In this document: one piece after another, positions 1 to 8,024 of the stretch
How positions within the stretch are numbered: the first letter of the stretch is position 1
Layout: every line of letters starts with the position of its first letter
From: Leptonema sp964619535
GTDB lineage: Bacteria; Spirochaetota; Leptospiria; Leptospirales; Leptonemataceae
Length of the DNA stretch: 64,000 bases
Assembly: GCA_964619535.1 (NCBI GenBank)
Contig: CAZUEX010000009.1
Coordinates: 1 to 64,000, forward strand
Reading direction: 5' to 3'
The notes under the pieces: model-generated
What the model was told of the DNA's origin: nothing
Database searches by the model: none
What the model saw: the letters and a program-made list of their open reading frames with translations, nothing else
Made by a program: the position numbers and the translations under genes

Positions 1-317
1 TCCTTGTACTGACGATACTGCGAGATCTACAACAGTAGAAATTCTAATCTCCTTCTGGAGGATGATATCGTGATTGTCTCACCGGCGATCTACAACAGTA
101 GAAATTCTAATCTCCTTCTGGAGGATAAAATTTGCTAATCAAATATTAAGATCTACAACAGTAGAAATTCTAATCTCCTTCTGGAGCCGCAAACGCTGGT
201 GAAAAAGGATTTGCAATCTACAACAGTAGAAATTCTAATCTCCTTCTGGAGCCTCGCTGCCCTGCCAGGGCTTCATCCCGAATCTACAACAGTAGAAATT
301 CTAATCTCCTTCTGGAG
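1..317 (-). CRISPR. Type V-A CRISPR array, five repeats in view, continuing beyond the left edge
   Basis: Five identical 36-bp repeats lie at 25-60, 88-123, 151-186, 216-251 and 282-317. Spacers between them are 27, 27, 29 and 30 bp, and positions 1-24 are part of a further spacer. Read on the minus strand, the repeat starts CTCCAGAAGGAG and ends AATTTCTACTGTTGTAGAT, the 3' stem-loop handle (TCTAC/GTAGA) that Cas12a recognises and cuts. As far as I recall, this handle is identical to that of Francisella Cas12a. The array follows cas2 in the same direction, so 252-281 is the leader-proximal and presumably newest spacer. No repeat is degenerate, so the distal end is not in view. Confidence 0.97.
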
Positions 318-510
318 AGGTATCCTCGAAAATAGGCAACTTTTCCTGCAAAAACGGGCCCCAAAAGGCCATATCTGCCTGTTTTTTGTGCAAATTACTG
401 CCATTTTCGTCTGTCAGGCTGGCTTTTTCGCTGTACTTCCGTGATGAAGACCAGGGTTTGCAATTTACCTGACGGTTCGATGATGGTGTACTGGGTTATT
501 TTTTCAAGCA
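318..510 (-). promoter_or_regulatory. CRISPR leader region between cas2 and the first repeat
   Basis: This 193-bp non-coding stretch separates the cas2 stop from the leader-proximal repeat. It is rich in T and A runs on the transcribed strand, as leaders often are. I found no convincing -35/-10 pair and no terminator, so the array may be read through from the cas operon as well as from an internal promoter. The ORF that crosses the repeats at 199-444 is an artefact of the repeat sequence. Confidence 0.7.
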
Positions 511-783
511 CTATATGATGATGAGGTCGGATTCCTCATTCTTCGCGTAGCCGTACCGGGTGATTTTACAACTTGCGGTTAGCTGGAAGATCAATACAGA
601 ATCGGTTTGGCCAAAACGTTTTTCGAATCTATGTTTGATCTCGCTCTGGATATTCTCGAGGATCCTCTCGCTGTTGTGGATTTGAAATACGGAGTACTGT
701 AATCGATGCCCGTATTTTTCGAGAAACTTTGCAAATCGAGTGCGAAGTCTGTCATCGCTGATGTCATACGATACGAGAAGCAT
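511..783 (-). CDS. cas2: CRISPR-associated endoribonuclease Cas2
   Basis: This 90-residue protein has the usual Cas2 length and a ferredoxin-like fold pattern. The N-terminal LLVSYDISDDRLRTR segment contains the conserved YDI-x-D motif. Cas2 dimerises and bridges two Cas1 dimers in the spacer-integration complex. The gene starts one base after the cas1 stop and is the last protein gene before the leader, the standard type V-A order. The start ATG follows a GAGAC-like purine stretch inside the end of cas1. Its family and context make the call firm. Confidence 0.96.
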   Translation of the reverse strand: MLLVSYDISDDRLRTRFAKFLEKYGHRLQYSVFQIHNSERILENIQSEIKHRFEKRFGQTDSVLIFQLTASCKITRYGYAKNEESDLIII

Positions 784-784
784 A

Positions 785-1753
785 TCAGTCTCCCTGGATT
801 CGGAATATTGGGTATTGCTCGATGGGTTTCTCTCTCATAAAGGCCCGGTAATAATCCTGTACATAGAGAAAGATGTCTTCTTTGTGCTTTAAGATGCCCT
901 GTAAGAGCCATGATGTATAGCTTTTCTGCTTTTCGAAGGACAGAGAATAGAACCCTCGTGATTCTACGAAATCTTCGTCCTTTGCCTGACCGAGAGAGTA
1001 GGCATGCTTGATTCTTTTGTCTATGATGCAGCGAAAGGGCTCAACCAGGTCACAGATCAGGGATTTGCGCTGGTAGTAATTCTGGTGGTAGACTCCACGG
1101 TAAATGTCGAACCCATAAAGCAGTGCCATGGCTTCGACAAAGTTGAAGAGATAGGTATAGCCGATATCCAGAAGCACGTTGATTGGATCCATCTTCACAC
1201 GTGGCTTTCGGCCCTTCCAGTTCAGGTCGCGATACCAGGCCCTGAAGAATTGCCGTGAAGCTATTCCTTCGATGCCCAGAATGGTTTTCAGGTCCAGTTC
1301 CGGGAGTTCTCTTTCGTGGTAGCCCTTCAGGTCTGCGATGGTTGTTTTCACATCCAGGGGTTTTTTTCTGATGCTCTTCAGCAGTGCGATCTGGTTTTCG
1401 ATCTTGTTACGTACCAGATGCCAGGCTATACTGTAGCTTTGATGTCTGTATTGTTTTTCTCTTAGCAAAAAATTGCCTTCTGCGCCGTTATTCCATACAC
1501 CGATGGGCTTCATCGTGTAGCTCAGCACAAAAATCGAGAACCCGTATTTTTTGCTGCGCTGGATGATTCCCGATGTCAGGGTAATGTGCCCGACGATCCA
1601 AACCGAAAAAATGAGAAAACAGCTTTGCTGAAGTATAACCTTACCATCTGCATCCTTGACGATGAGGTTATCATTCTTGAAGGAGACTGTCTGGCCTTCC
1701 GTGGTAAAGCACACGACCAGACCTTTTTTTCGAAAATCAGGAAGGCTTAACAT
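785..1753 (-). CDS. cas1: CRISPR-associated endonuclease/integrase Cas1
   Basis: This 322-residue integrase joins new spacers at the leader-repeat junction. The metal-binding residues expected for Cas1 are visible: E162 in GIEGIASRQFF, H223 in GVYHQNYYQRK, and D235 with E238 in LICDLVEPFR. The N-terminal beta-rich dimerisation part covers roughly residues 1-85, and the helical catalytic part the rest. The start overlaps the end of cas4 by 7 bp, so translation is probably coupled. Nothing suggests decay, so adaptation should be functional if Cas4 and Cas2 are expressed. Confidence 0.96.
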   Translation of the reverse strand: MLSLPDFRKKGLVVCFTTEGQTVSFKNDNLIVKDADGKVILQQSCFLIFSVWIVGHITLTSGIIQRSKKYGFSIFVLSYTMKPIGVWNNGAEGNFLLREKQYRHQSYSIAWHLVRNKIENQIALLKSIRKKPLDVKTTIADLKGYHERELPELDLKTILGIEGIASRQFFRAWYRDLNWKGRKPRVKMDPINVLLDIGYTYLFNFVEAMALLYGFDIYRGVYHQNYYQRKSLICDLVEPFRCIIDKRIKHAYSLGQAKDEDFVESRGFYSLSFEKQKSYTSWLLQGILKHKEDIFLYVQDYYRAFMREKPIEQYPIFRIQGD

Positions 1754-2307
1754 AGGCTATAGTCACATAGGTTCGAATAGATGCAGTTCAGGCATTTTTC
1801 AGGGTTTGGCTCGAAGGATGGGTCATTCAGATCGAACCGGTTCAACTCTTCCAGTACATCACGGAACTTAGCTGTCATTGCAGGATCATCTTCTGGCAAT
1901 GGAACTGGATGGTTCTTGTTTCGGGTCCGGTCTCGAAGCACGATTTCTTTCACTGAATAACCCATCTCTCGCAGAGCAAAACACTGAGCATATACCTGGA
2001 ATACATAGCCGTCATAGATGACGGCTATGCGATTCTTTCGTTCAATCAGGCGACCTGTGGAAATCTCGAACAGGTCGATTTTGCCCATAACATTGTACGT
2101 GGCACTGTACACCTCCACACCGATAAGAATATCAGACCGAGAAGAGTAGGATTCAGAATCGATCGATTCATGGGCCAGCCTCCCTTCGGTCTGTGGTTTT
2201 CTATGGATCATCTTCGCCCCGAGCGCTCCATGTACGTTGTGAAAGTAGATGGAGCGGGGGCAGAAGATGAAATCGTTCAGCATTGTAATGGGAATGTACG
2301 GTTCCAT
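1747..2307 (-). CDS. cas4: CRISPR-associated exonuclease Cas4
   Basis: This 186-residue RecB-family nuclease trims prespacers and selects those next to a PAM. Four Fe-S cysteines are visible: C16 in FIFCPRSIYFHN, and C172, C175 and C181 near the C-terminus. The nuclease core is intact, with H46, D78 in GKIDLFE, and E89-x-K91 in LIERKN. It lies 13 bp downstream of cas12a and overlaps cas1 by 7 bp. Its length and separation from Cas1 fit type V-A, whereas some other subtypes fuse Cas4 to Cas1. Confidence 0.95.
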   Translation of the reverse strand: MEPYIPITMLNDFIFCPRSIYFHNVHGALGAKMIHRKPQTEGRLAHESIDSESYSSRSDILIGVEVYSATYNVMGKIDLFEISTGRLIERKNRIAVIYDGYVFQVYAQCFALREMGYSVKEIVLRDRTRNKNHPVPLPEDDPAMTAKFRDVLEELNRFDLNDPSFEPNPEKCLNCIYSNLCDYSLC

Positions 2308-2320
2308 AGCCTGAAAAGGG

Positions 2321-5300
2321 TTATGTCCGGTTCCAGAGAAAATCCAGCCATTCTAACTGCGACACGGTTCGGTCGATCTTACTTCCCTCCGGTGTTTCCT
2401 GGATCTTCATGCAGAGGAGCAGGCCTTTTTTCGCGATGTTATAGGCCCCATTTGCATCTGCATCGACAGGAAATGTGGGATCTGCTTCGAGCGAATTAAA
2501 AAAGCGACCGGTTCTGGGATCGGCAACAGGTGACAGGATGTAGTCTTTTTCTTCGGCTCCTGCTTTGCCGTTGTTGTAACGCAGGGCAAGGAGAACCTGG
2601 AGTGCCTCGATGAGGTCCTTGAAGAAGGAGGCCTGGTTCTGCTGCACGATCTGCTGTTTGAGGTCACTACCATCTTCAAATGCGATACCGGCATCCTGTA
2701 ACACAGACTTGATCTTCTCGTTGCAATCATAGCGCTCATACGAGAAAGACCCGTTTTTGCTTCGCCGCATCCGGTAGCGCTCTGCTTCCTGATGCGAACA
2801 GATAACCCAGGTGGTGTCGGCGAGTCTCTGGGCGATTTTGGCCAATGTCTTTTTTGATTTGCGTTTTGCGGCATCCATGTGCGACGGGACGAACTGCCCG
2901 TAGGTGGCCTCGAATTCGAAGTATCCTTTCGCCGGATTATAGCGAATTGAGTCGAAGCGTGAGAAGAAGGCCTTGTTTGTTGGAATGGTGCCTGCCTTCG
3001 GTCTTAGAAAATTGTAGAAGCCGGTTACGGGATCAATCTTACTGGTATAGCTGGCCGGTACGTAGAAGATCATTCCAGACTGGTTACCCAGTTTCTGAAA
3101 TGAGGTAAACTTGCCGGTCAGCTGGAAGGCGTTAAGGCTTCCGCCTGGCTCTTTGGGTTTTCGGTCTTTAAAGACGAGGTAGTTCAGTTTGTCGATAAGC
3201 ATCTTCTCGAACTTTTGATAGACCTGTTTTTCTACCTTGAATCGGCCACGCTTGAAGCCTGCGTTCAGGTTTTCCATGACGAGAATGGCCTCGTTTTCTA
3301 CCATGATCTGTGCGATGCGGTGGACGATCTGTGAAAGGTAGCCTTCTTTCAGTTCTTTAATGTTCTCGATAACATCCCAGTTCTGTCTGGCCTGCTGGCG
3401 TTCCTTCTCTCTGGCATCGAGCTTGGCGTGATAGTCGATATCCACACCGACCTTTTCGTTGCGAATGGAGTTCAGCGACTCCTGCTTCAGGATATTCCCC
3501 TTATGGTCGATCAGGGTTAGATACAGCAGGTTTCGCTCACCGCGGTCAATACCAATGATCTTCACTTTCTTGTTCTTTCTGATGTAGTCATGAACGAAAG
3601 GATCGATGAATTCAGTTGATTGCGAATGGAAGTTCATCGTGATGGGGACGTGCAAAAAGAACTTGTCCATGCTGTATCGGCGATCCTTGAGAATCGGGTA
3701 CTGGAATTTGCCTTTCAGTTCCTTTGCGTGGTGACCTTCTTTCCGTTGCTTCTCCGTATAGCTAATGGAGGCCGGTCTGAAGAATAGTTCTGCCTGTCCA
3801 TTGAGCTGATACACTATAGGGTTCCGGTTGGCGGGTTCGAACAGATGCCGCCAGTATATCGTATGCAGATTCGGCTTACCCTTGCTGTACGGCGAAAAAT
3901 CCTTGTTGTAAAGCTGAAACAGGTAGAGCTTTCCTTCTGAAACCCACTGCATCACCAGTGCTTCATCGACCTGGCTCCACCATGTGGCATAACCCTGGGC
4001 CTGGACTTCGTTATAGAACTCTGCAATATCGTTATAATCTTTTGTAGGCCGGAATTTAAATTGAAATACGTCCCAGTCGCTGTTCTTGCGGATCGACGCT
4101 TTGTAAAAGTCGATCAATTTATGCAGATCTTTTTTCTTAAACTGGTCGCCCTTTGTGAATGACTTCTTGTCGTATATTTTGATGATGTTGTCAGGCGGCG
4201 AATAGTCCTTCTTGCCTTTGTCTGAAAAGAAGACCTTTGGCAACATCATATAGGGATTGGGCAACAGTTTGTAGTTCAGCTTGTTGAAGACGGATTGCGA
4301 GCTGGGTTTGGGCAGATTTGAGAACAGCTTGTTGTGAGCCTTGTCCATAATAGCCAGATAGTACAGTCCGTCTTTTTCGAGGAGCACAGACAGGTTGGCC
4401 TCCTCTTTGTTAATATCCCAGCCATCCAGCAGAGTCGATCGATCAAAGGTCAGCTTGAGCTTCTCTTCCGAGAAAGGCTTTCTTGTAAGGCGGTTACGAA
4501 CCTTGTTGTAGAGTCGGGGCAGGGGCGAAAGGGCTTCGTTGCAGCTATCCCACAAACCGTAAAAGTCTTCATTCTTTTCTGTGTTGCTGGCTTCTGTGTG
4601 CAGATAGGAAAGGTGATGCTTCAGGTTCATGAGGGCATCGAGAAACGATTTGATACGCCGTACGGTCTCTTTGTCCTTGTGCAGCTCATCTGATTCCGGG
4701 TGGTCCTTGAATAGAGGCGCGAGATCCCGATAGGTCTCTTCGATCGTGCCAACGAGATCCTTTTCCTCAGCGGGTGTTGCGGAGCTTTCTGCTGTACCAG
4801 GATCATCGAAGACGGCAGCAGCAAAAAAATCTCGCAGGCTGGTTCGCTGCTTGATGGTGTCGCCCTGAAGGACGTGCTCAAAATAGAATGAAAGCGCCCG
4901 GTCAAGTTCGGCAAGGCTGTAGAATGGTCGCGCAAGCAGGGAGCTGATCGACTTTTCCTGCTGGGCCTGGGTTTCATCGGGATGCTGATGATGGTGGTGT
5001 TCACTGAGGGCATTGCGCAGAATAGCCCAATCGCCAAACGCCTGGTGGCTTAAGGCAGAGAGACGCTTCGCATTGACAAAGATGCGTTCATAATCGGATT
5101 CCTTCATCTTTGCCAGCTGTTTGTTTGCGCGTGTGAACGATTTCAGCACGTTGAAGTGTGAACGATCGCTTTCGTTTATCGCATGTTCGATGTGGTGTTT
5201 CCAGAAATCCTGCAAGGCTGTAAGAAGTTCCTGATCCGTTTCGAAGGGCTCTGGTCGGAACGAGACGCTGTTCGTTTCGCTCAGGATCTGCTTGTAAAGT

Positions 5301-6265
5301 GGCTGAAAGCGAGGCAACCTGGTATCTGGATGTTTCTGGTTATACAGATTGATCCATTCGTTCAAGCCCTGTCTCTTTTCTGACTCTCCTTCTACAAAGA
5401 AACCACCGATAAGTTTGTTGTAGTACTCGATGCCCTTCTGGTTAAGGCACTTCTCGAAATAGCCTAACGAGAAGATGGAAGAAAGGCTTTCCCGAATCTC
5501 TAACCTCTTCCTGATAGCCTGCTCTTCGCTTTTGGACAGATGAGGTCGTAGCGATTCGTAGACGCGTATATTGTCAAGAAAGCGGGGCAGGTTGTCGTGT
5601 ACGATGCGATAGGCAATGGCCGTGGCCTCTTCCTCATCACTGTACATATTCTCGCGGTTTTGATTGAATCCGGTAAAGTATGTAGAGAAGCCTTTAAAAA
5701 AGCCGATCGTTTCATCGAATTCGGATTCGCTGTGACCGGCTTCAACAACAACGGTCCGGAACTCTGTGTTTTTTGATGGATTGAACAGGTCTTTTGATGT
5801 CAGAGTTTTGTAACGCGTCGCCACTGCTTCCAGGGCCTTCTTCTGCTTCGCTGAGTACCTGGCGGTGGCTTTTTTCGAAAGCGATCCCTTGAGTACTCCG
5901 GCAATAGCTTCCCGGATCTTCTTTTCTGCCTCACTGCGTTTTTTTTCGGCCTCTTCACGTGTCTCTGGATCGGTGAAATGCGGGCTTCGTATGATGCTCT
6001 GAATGGTTTCCATATGCGACAGGCAGTCGAGGGCCTTGAAATCAACGAGAGCCAGTGCCTCGTCAATGTGATGACGATGGTAGACGTCGATAAGCTGTTT
6101 TGCGGCTTGAAATTTTGAGGCCCGCTCTTCATCCTTTTCGAGGATGGATGGTTGGCCTTCATCATGGCTCTGGCGGATATGTCGTTCGGTTTCGCCCTGT
6201 GGGATCAGCTCAAAGCGCAGGGTCTTCTGAACAGGATACAATCTGGTAAATTCGCTGTATTTCAC
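2321..6265 (-). CDS. cas12a: Type V-A effector nuclease Cas12a (Cpf1)
   Basis: This 1314-residue protein is close in length to well-studied Cas12a enzymes (about 1250-1310). It begins with the conserved FTRLYPVQKTLRFELIP wedge-domain motif. GWDINKE near 615-621 is the PAM-recognition region. NLHTIYW carries H801, matching the histidine used for pre-crRNA processing. RuvC residues are complete: D907 in GIDRGERN, E998 in VMENLNAGFKRGRF, and D1268/D1270 in DADANGAYNIA. The Nuc-domain arginine is R1229 in LALRYNN. A His-rich loop (HHHHQH, near 423) is unusual. The start is GTG, with GGAG placed 8 bp upstream. It is the first gene of the cas operon. Confidence 0.98.
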   Translation of the reverse strand: MKYSEFTRLYPVQKTLRFELIPQGETERHIRQSHDEGQPSILEKDEERASKFQAAKQLIDVYHRHHIDEALALVDFKALDCLSHMETIQSIIRSPHFTDPETREEAEKKRSEAEKKIREAIAGVLKGSLSKKATARYSAKQKKALEAVATRYKTLTSKDLFNPSKNTEFRTVVVEAGHSESEFDETIGFFKGFSTYFTGFNQNRENMYSDEEEATAIAYRIVHDNLPRFLDNIRVYESLRPHLSKSEEQAIRKRLEIRESLSSIFSLGYFEKCLNQKGIEYYNKLIGGFFVEGESEKRQGLNEWINLYNQKHPDTRLPRFQPLYKQILSETNSVSFRPEPFETDQELLTALQDFWKHHIEHAINESDRSHFNVLKSFTRANKQLAKMKESDYERIFVNAKRLSALSHQAFGDWAILRNALSEHHHHQHPDETQAQQEKSISSLLARPFYSLAELDRALSFYFEHVLQGDTIKQRTSLRDFFAAAVFDDPGTAESSATPAEEKDLVGTIEETYRDLAPLFKDHPESDELHKDKETVRRIKSFLDALMNLKHHLSYLHTEASNTEKNEDFYGLWDSCNEALSPLPRLYNKVRNRLTRKPFSEEKLKLTFDRSTLLDGWDINKEEANLSVLLEKDGLYYLAIMDKAHNKLFSNLPKPSSQSVFNKLNYKLLPNPYMMLPKVFFSDKGKKDYSPPDNIIKIYDKKSFTKGDQFKKKDLHKLIDFYKASIRKNSDWDVFQFKFRPTKDYNDIAEFYNEVQAQGYATWWSQVDEALVMQWVSEGKLYLFQLYNKDFSPYSKGKPNLHTIYWRHLFEPANRNPIVYQLNGQAELFFRPASISYTEKQRKEGHHAKELKGKFQYPILKDRRYSMDKFFLHVPITMNFHSQSTEFIDPFVHDYIRKNKKVKIIGIDRGERNLLYLTLIDHKGNILKQESLNSIRNEKVGVDIDYHAKLDAREKERQQARQNWDVIENIKELKEGYLSQIVHRIAQIMVENEAILVMENLNAGFKRGRFKVEKQVYQKFEKMLIDKLNYLVFKDRKPKEPGGSLNAFQLTGKFTSFQKLGNQSGMIFYVPASYTSKIDPVTGFYNFLRPKAGTIPTNKAFFSRFDSIRYNPAKGYFEFEATYGQFVPSHMDAAKRKSKKTLAKIAQRLADTTWVICSHQEAERYRMRRSKNGSFSYERYDCNEKIKSVLQDAGIAFEDGSDLKQQIVQQNQASFFKDLIEALQVLLALRYNNGKAGAEEKDYILSPVADPRTGRFFNSLEADPTFPVDADANGAYNIAKKGLLLCMKIQETPEGSKIDRTVSQLEWLDFLWNRT

Positions 6266-6426
6266 CGGCTATTCTCCATAGAAAGAAGGGATTGGTTCCG
6301 GAAAATAGTAGCATATCGGATGGACAAAAAAAGAAAAAAAGAGGGAACTATGTGTTAATTGCAAATATGGGACATGTGTCCAGTCTACAGCCAGCCCTGG
6401 AAGCCTGATACCGGCCTTACAGGCAT
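6266..6426 (-). promoter_or_regulatory. Upstream region of the cas operon with a small inverted repeat
   Basis: This is the only sizeable non-coding stretch before cas12a, so the operon promoter should lie here. It holds the cas12a ribosome-binding site (GGAG near 6274-6277), a long pyrimidine run on the coding strand, and the inverted repeat GGACA-TG-TGTCC at 6370-6381. I could not place a convincing -35/-10 pair. The inverted repeat is a candidate operator only. Confidence 0.4.
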
Positions 6427-6459
6427 AAAAAAGCCCCGCCAGCCGGCGGGGTTTTTTTT
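6427..6459 (-). terminator. Intrinsic terminator after purF
   Basis: A perfect 7-bp GC stem (CCCCGCC/GGCGGGG) with a 4-base loop is flanked by an A-run on one side and eight T on the other. It can therefore work in both directions. On the minus strand it ends purF transcription and insulates the cas operon from it. Confidence 0.9.
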
Positions 6460-6478
6460 GCCGATGCTCTGCCCTGGA

Positions 6479-7984
6479 TCAGCGAACCTCTTCTATCATG
6501 AACTCTGTGAAGAGGTCCTTCTGGTTGCCGTATTCTGTCGTATCGAAGAGGATCGGATAACGCCCCGTAAAGCAGGCATCGCACCAGTGATTGGATTTTA
6601 CTCCTGGAACTTCCATGGCACGCAGAGCGCTTTCTACGCTCATATAGCCAAGAGAATCGACGCGCAGATACTTCTGAATCTCTTCTGTGGTATGCGAGGA
6701 GGCGATGAGCTCATTCCTTGTGGGAATGTCGATGCCGTAAAAGCAGGGGAATCGCGTGGGCGGAGCCGAGATGCGCATGTGGATCTCTTTTGCTCCGGCA
6801 TTCTTCATCATCTTGATGAGCTTTCGCGAGGTTGTTCCACGCATGATGGAATCATCAACAAGAACGACTCGCTTTCCTTCTACAGCAGACCGGACGACAT
6901 TATACTTGATACGGGCGCCGAAGTCCCGGATCTTCTGTTCGGGCTCGATAAAGGTACGCCCGATGTAATGCGAGCGGATGAGGCCGGTAACGTAGGGGAT
7001 GCCGCTTTGTTCTGCATAGCCGAGGGCAGCCACGACAGATGAGTCGGGAACGGCCACCACACAGTCGGCCTCGACCGGATGTTCGAGGGCCAGCTCTTTA
7101 CCGAGGTTTTTGCGGACGTCATAAACCGATCGGTTAAAGATATACGAATCCGGTCGTGAGAAGTAGATGTTCTCGAAGATGCAGAGGGATTCGGGCATAT
7201 CCCCGAAAGGACGAAAGCTTTCCACTCCCTGGTCAGAGACGCGAACGATTTCGCCGGGTTCTACATCCCTTTCATACTCTACGTCTGTGATGTCAAAGGC
7301 ACAGGTCTCTGAGGCAAAGACAACAGCACCGGTCGTCTTATGACGCCCCATGACGAGCGGTCGAAATCCCATGGGATCCCTGGCAGCATAAAGCTCACGC
7401 GCGGTAAGAACAAGAAGACTGTAGGCGCCTTCAATCCGTCGAAGGGCGGTAATAAAGGCATCGAGGAAGTCCGTCAGGCCGCTGCGGGCCATAAGATGAA
7501 AGATGACCTCGGAATCGACGGTGGTCTGGAAGATGGACCCATTGCGCTCCAGCTCTTTGCGCAGATCCCAGGCATTGACAAGGTTGCCATTGTGTGCCAG
7601 GGCAAAGCTGCCAAGATTGGAATCGACACGGATGGGCTGAGCATTGCGCAGAAAAGAGGCCCCTGTGGTAGAATAGCGATTGTGCCCGATGGCGGCGCGG
7701 CCGTAAAGCTGGTCGAGCTTCTCTTTTCCGAAGACATGGGCTACCTGTCCCATACCGGCATAGCGGTACAGACGTTCGCCATCCGAGGACACGATGCCCG
7801 CGCTTTCCTGGCCACGGTGCTGCAGGGCATAAAGCCCGAGATAGGTGTAATTCGATGCTTCTTCGGATCCGAAAATACCATACACGCCGCATTCATCTTT
7901 CGGTTTGCCATCGTGTGGCTGGCGGCGTCGTCCGCAGAGAGGTTTGCCCTGAGGGCAATTCCGATGGGAGGTGCTATGTTTCAT
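6479..7984 (-). CDS. purF: Amidophosphoribosyltransferase
   Basis: PurF makes 5-phosphoribosylamine from PRPP and glutamine, the first step of purine synthesis. The 501-residue protein has a propeptide of about 31 residues before the catalytic Cys32 (DECGVYGIFG), which must be removed. This is followed by the Ntn glutaminase domain with QHRGQESAG. The PRPP loop is VVLVDDSIMRGTTSRK. Cysteines in SETCAFDIT, RFPCFYGID and WCDACF match the Fe-S cluster ligands of the Bacillus-type enzyme. It is divergent from the patatin gene, with only 40 bp between the start codons. Confidence 0.97.
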   Translation of the reverse strand: MKHSTSHRNCPQGKPLCGRRRQPHDGKPKDECGVYGIFGSEEASNYTYLGLYALQHRGQESAGIVSSDGERLYRYAGMGQVAHVFGKEKLDQLYGRAAIGHNRYSTTGASFLRNAQPIRVDSNLGSFALAHNGNLVNAWDLRKELERNGSIFQTTVDSEVIFHLMARSGLTDFLDAFITALRRIEGAYSLLVLTARELYAARDPMGFRPLVMGRHKTTGAVVFASETCAFDITDVEYERDVEPGEIVRVSDQGVESFRPFGDMPESLCIFENIYFSRPDSYIFNRSVYDVRKNLGKELALEHPVEADCVVAVPDSSVVAALGYAEQSGIPYVTGLIRSHYIGRTFIEPEQKIRDFGARIKYNVVRSAVEGKRVVLVDDSIMRGTTSRKLIKMMKNAGAKEIHMRISAPPTRFPCFYGIDIPTRNELIASSHTTEEIQKYLRVDSLGYMSVESALRAMEVPGVKSNHWCDACFTGRYPILFDTTEYGNQKDLFTEFMIEEVR

Positions 7985-8024
7985 GTTAGATCAGGGGAGA
8001 TGACATATCCAAAAAAAACGAACC

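Noticed and set aside
187..215. Spacer 3 shares about 14 bases with the TEM-type beta-lactamase gene around its HPETLVKV codons
   Set aside because: The shared stretch is short and mismatches follow quickly. Without a search it is best treated as chance.
199..444. 81-residue plus-strand ORF over the CRISPR repeats
   Set aside because: It is a translation of two repeats and the leader; the repeated peptide has no independent support.
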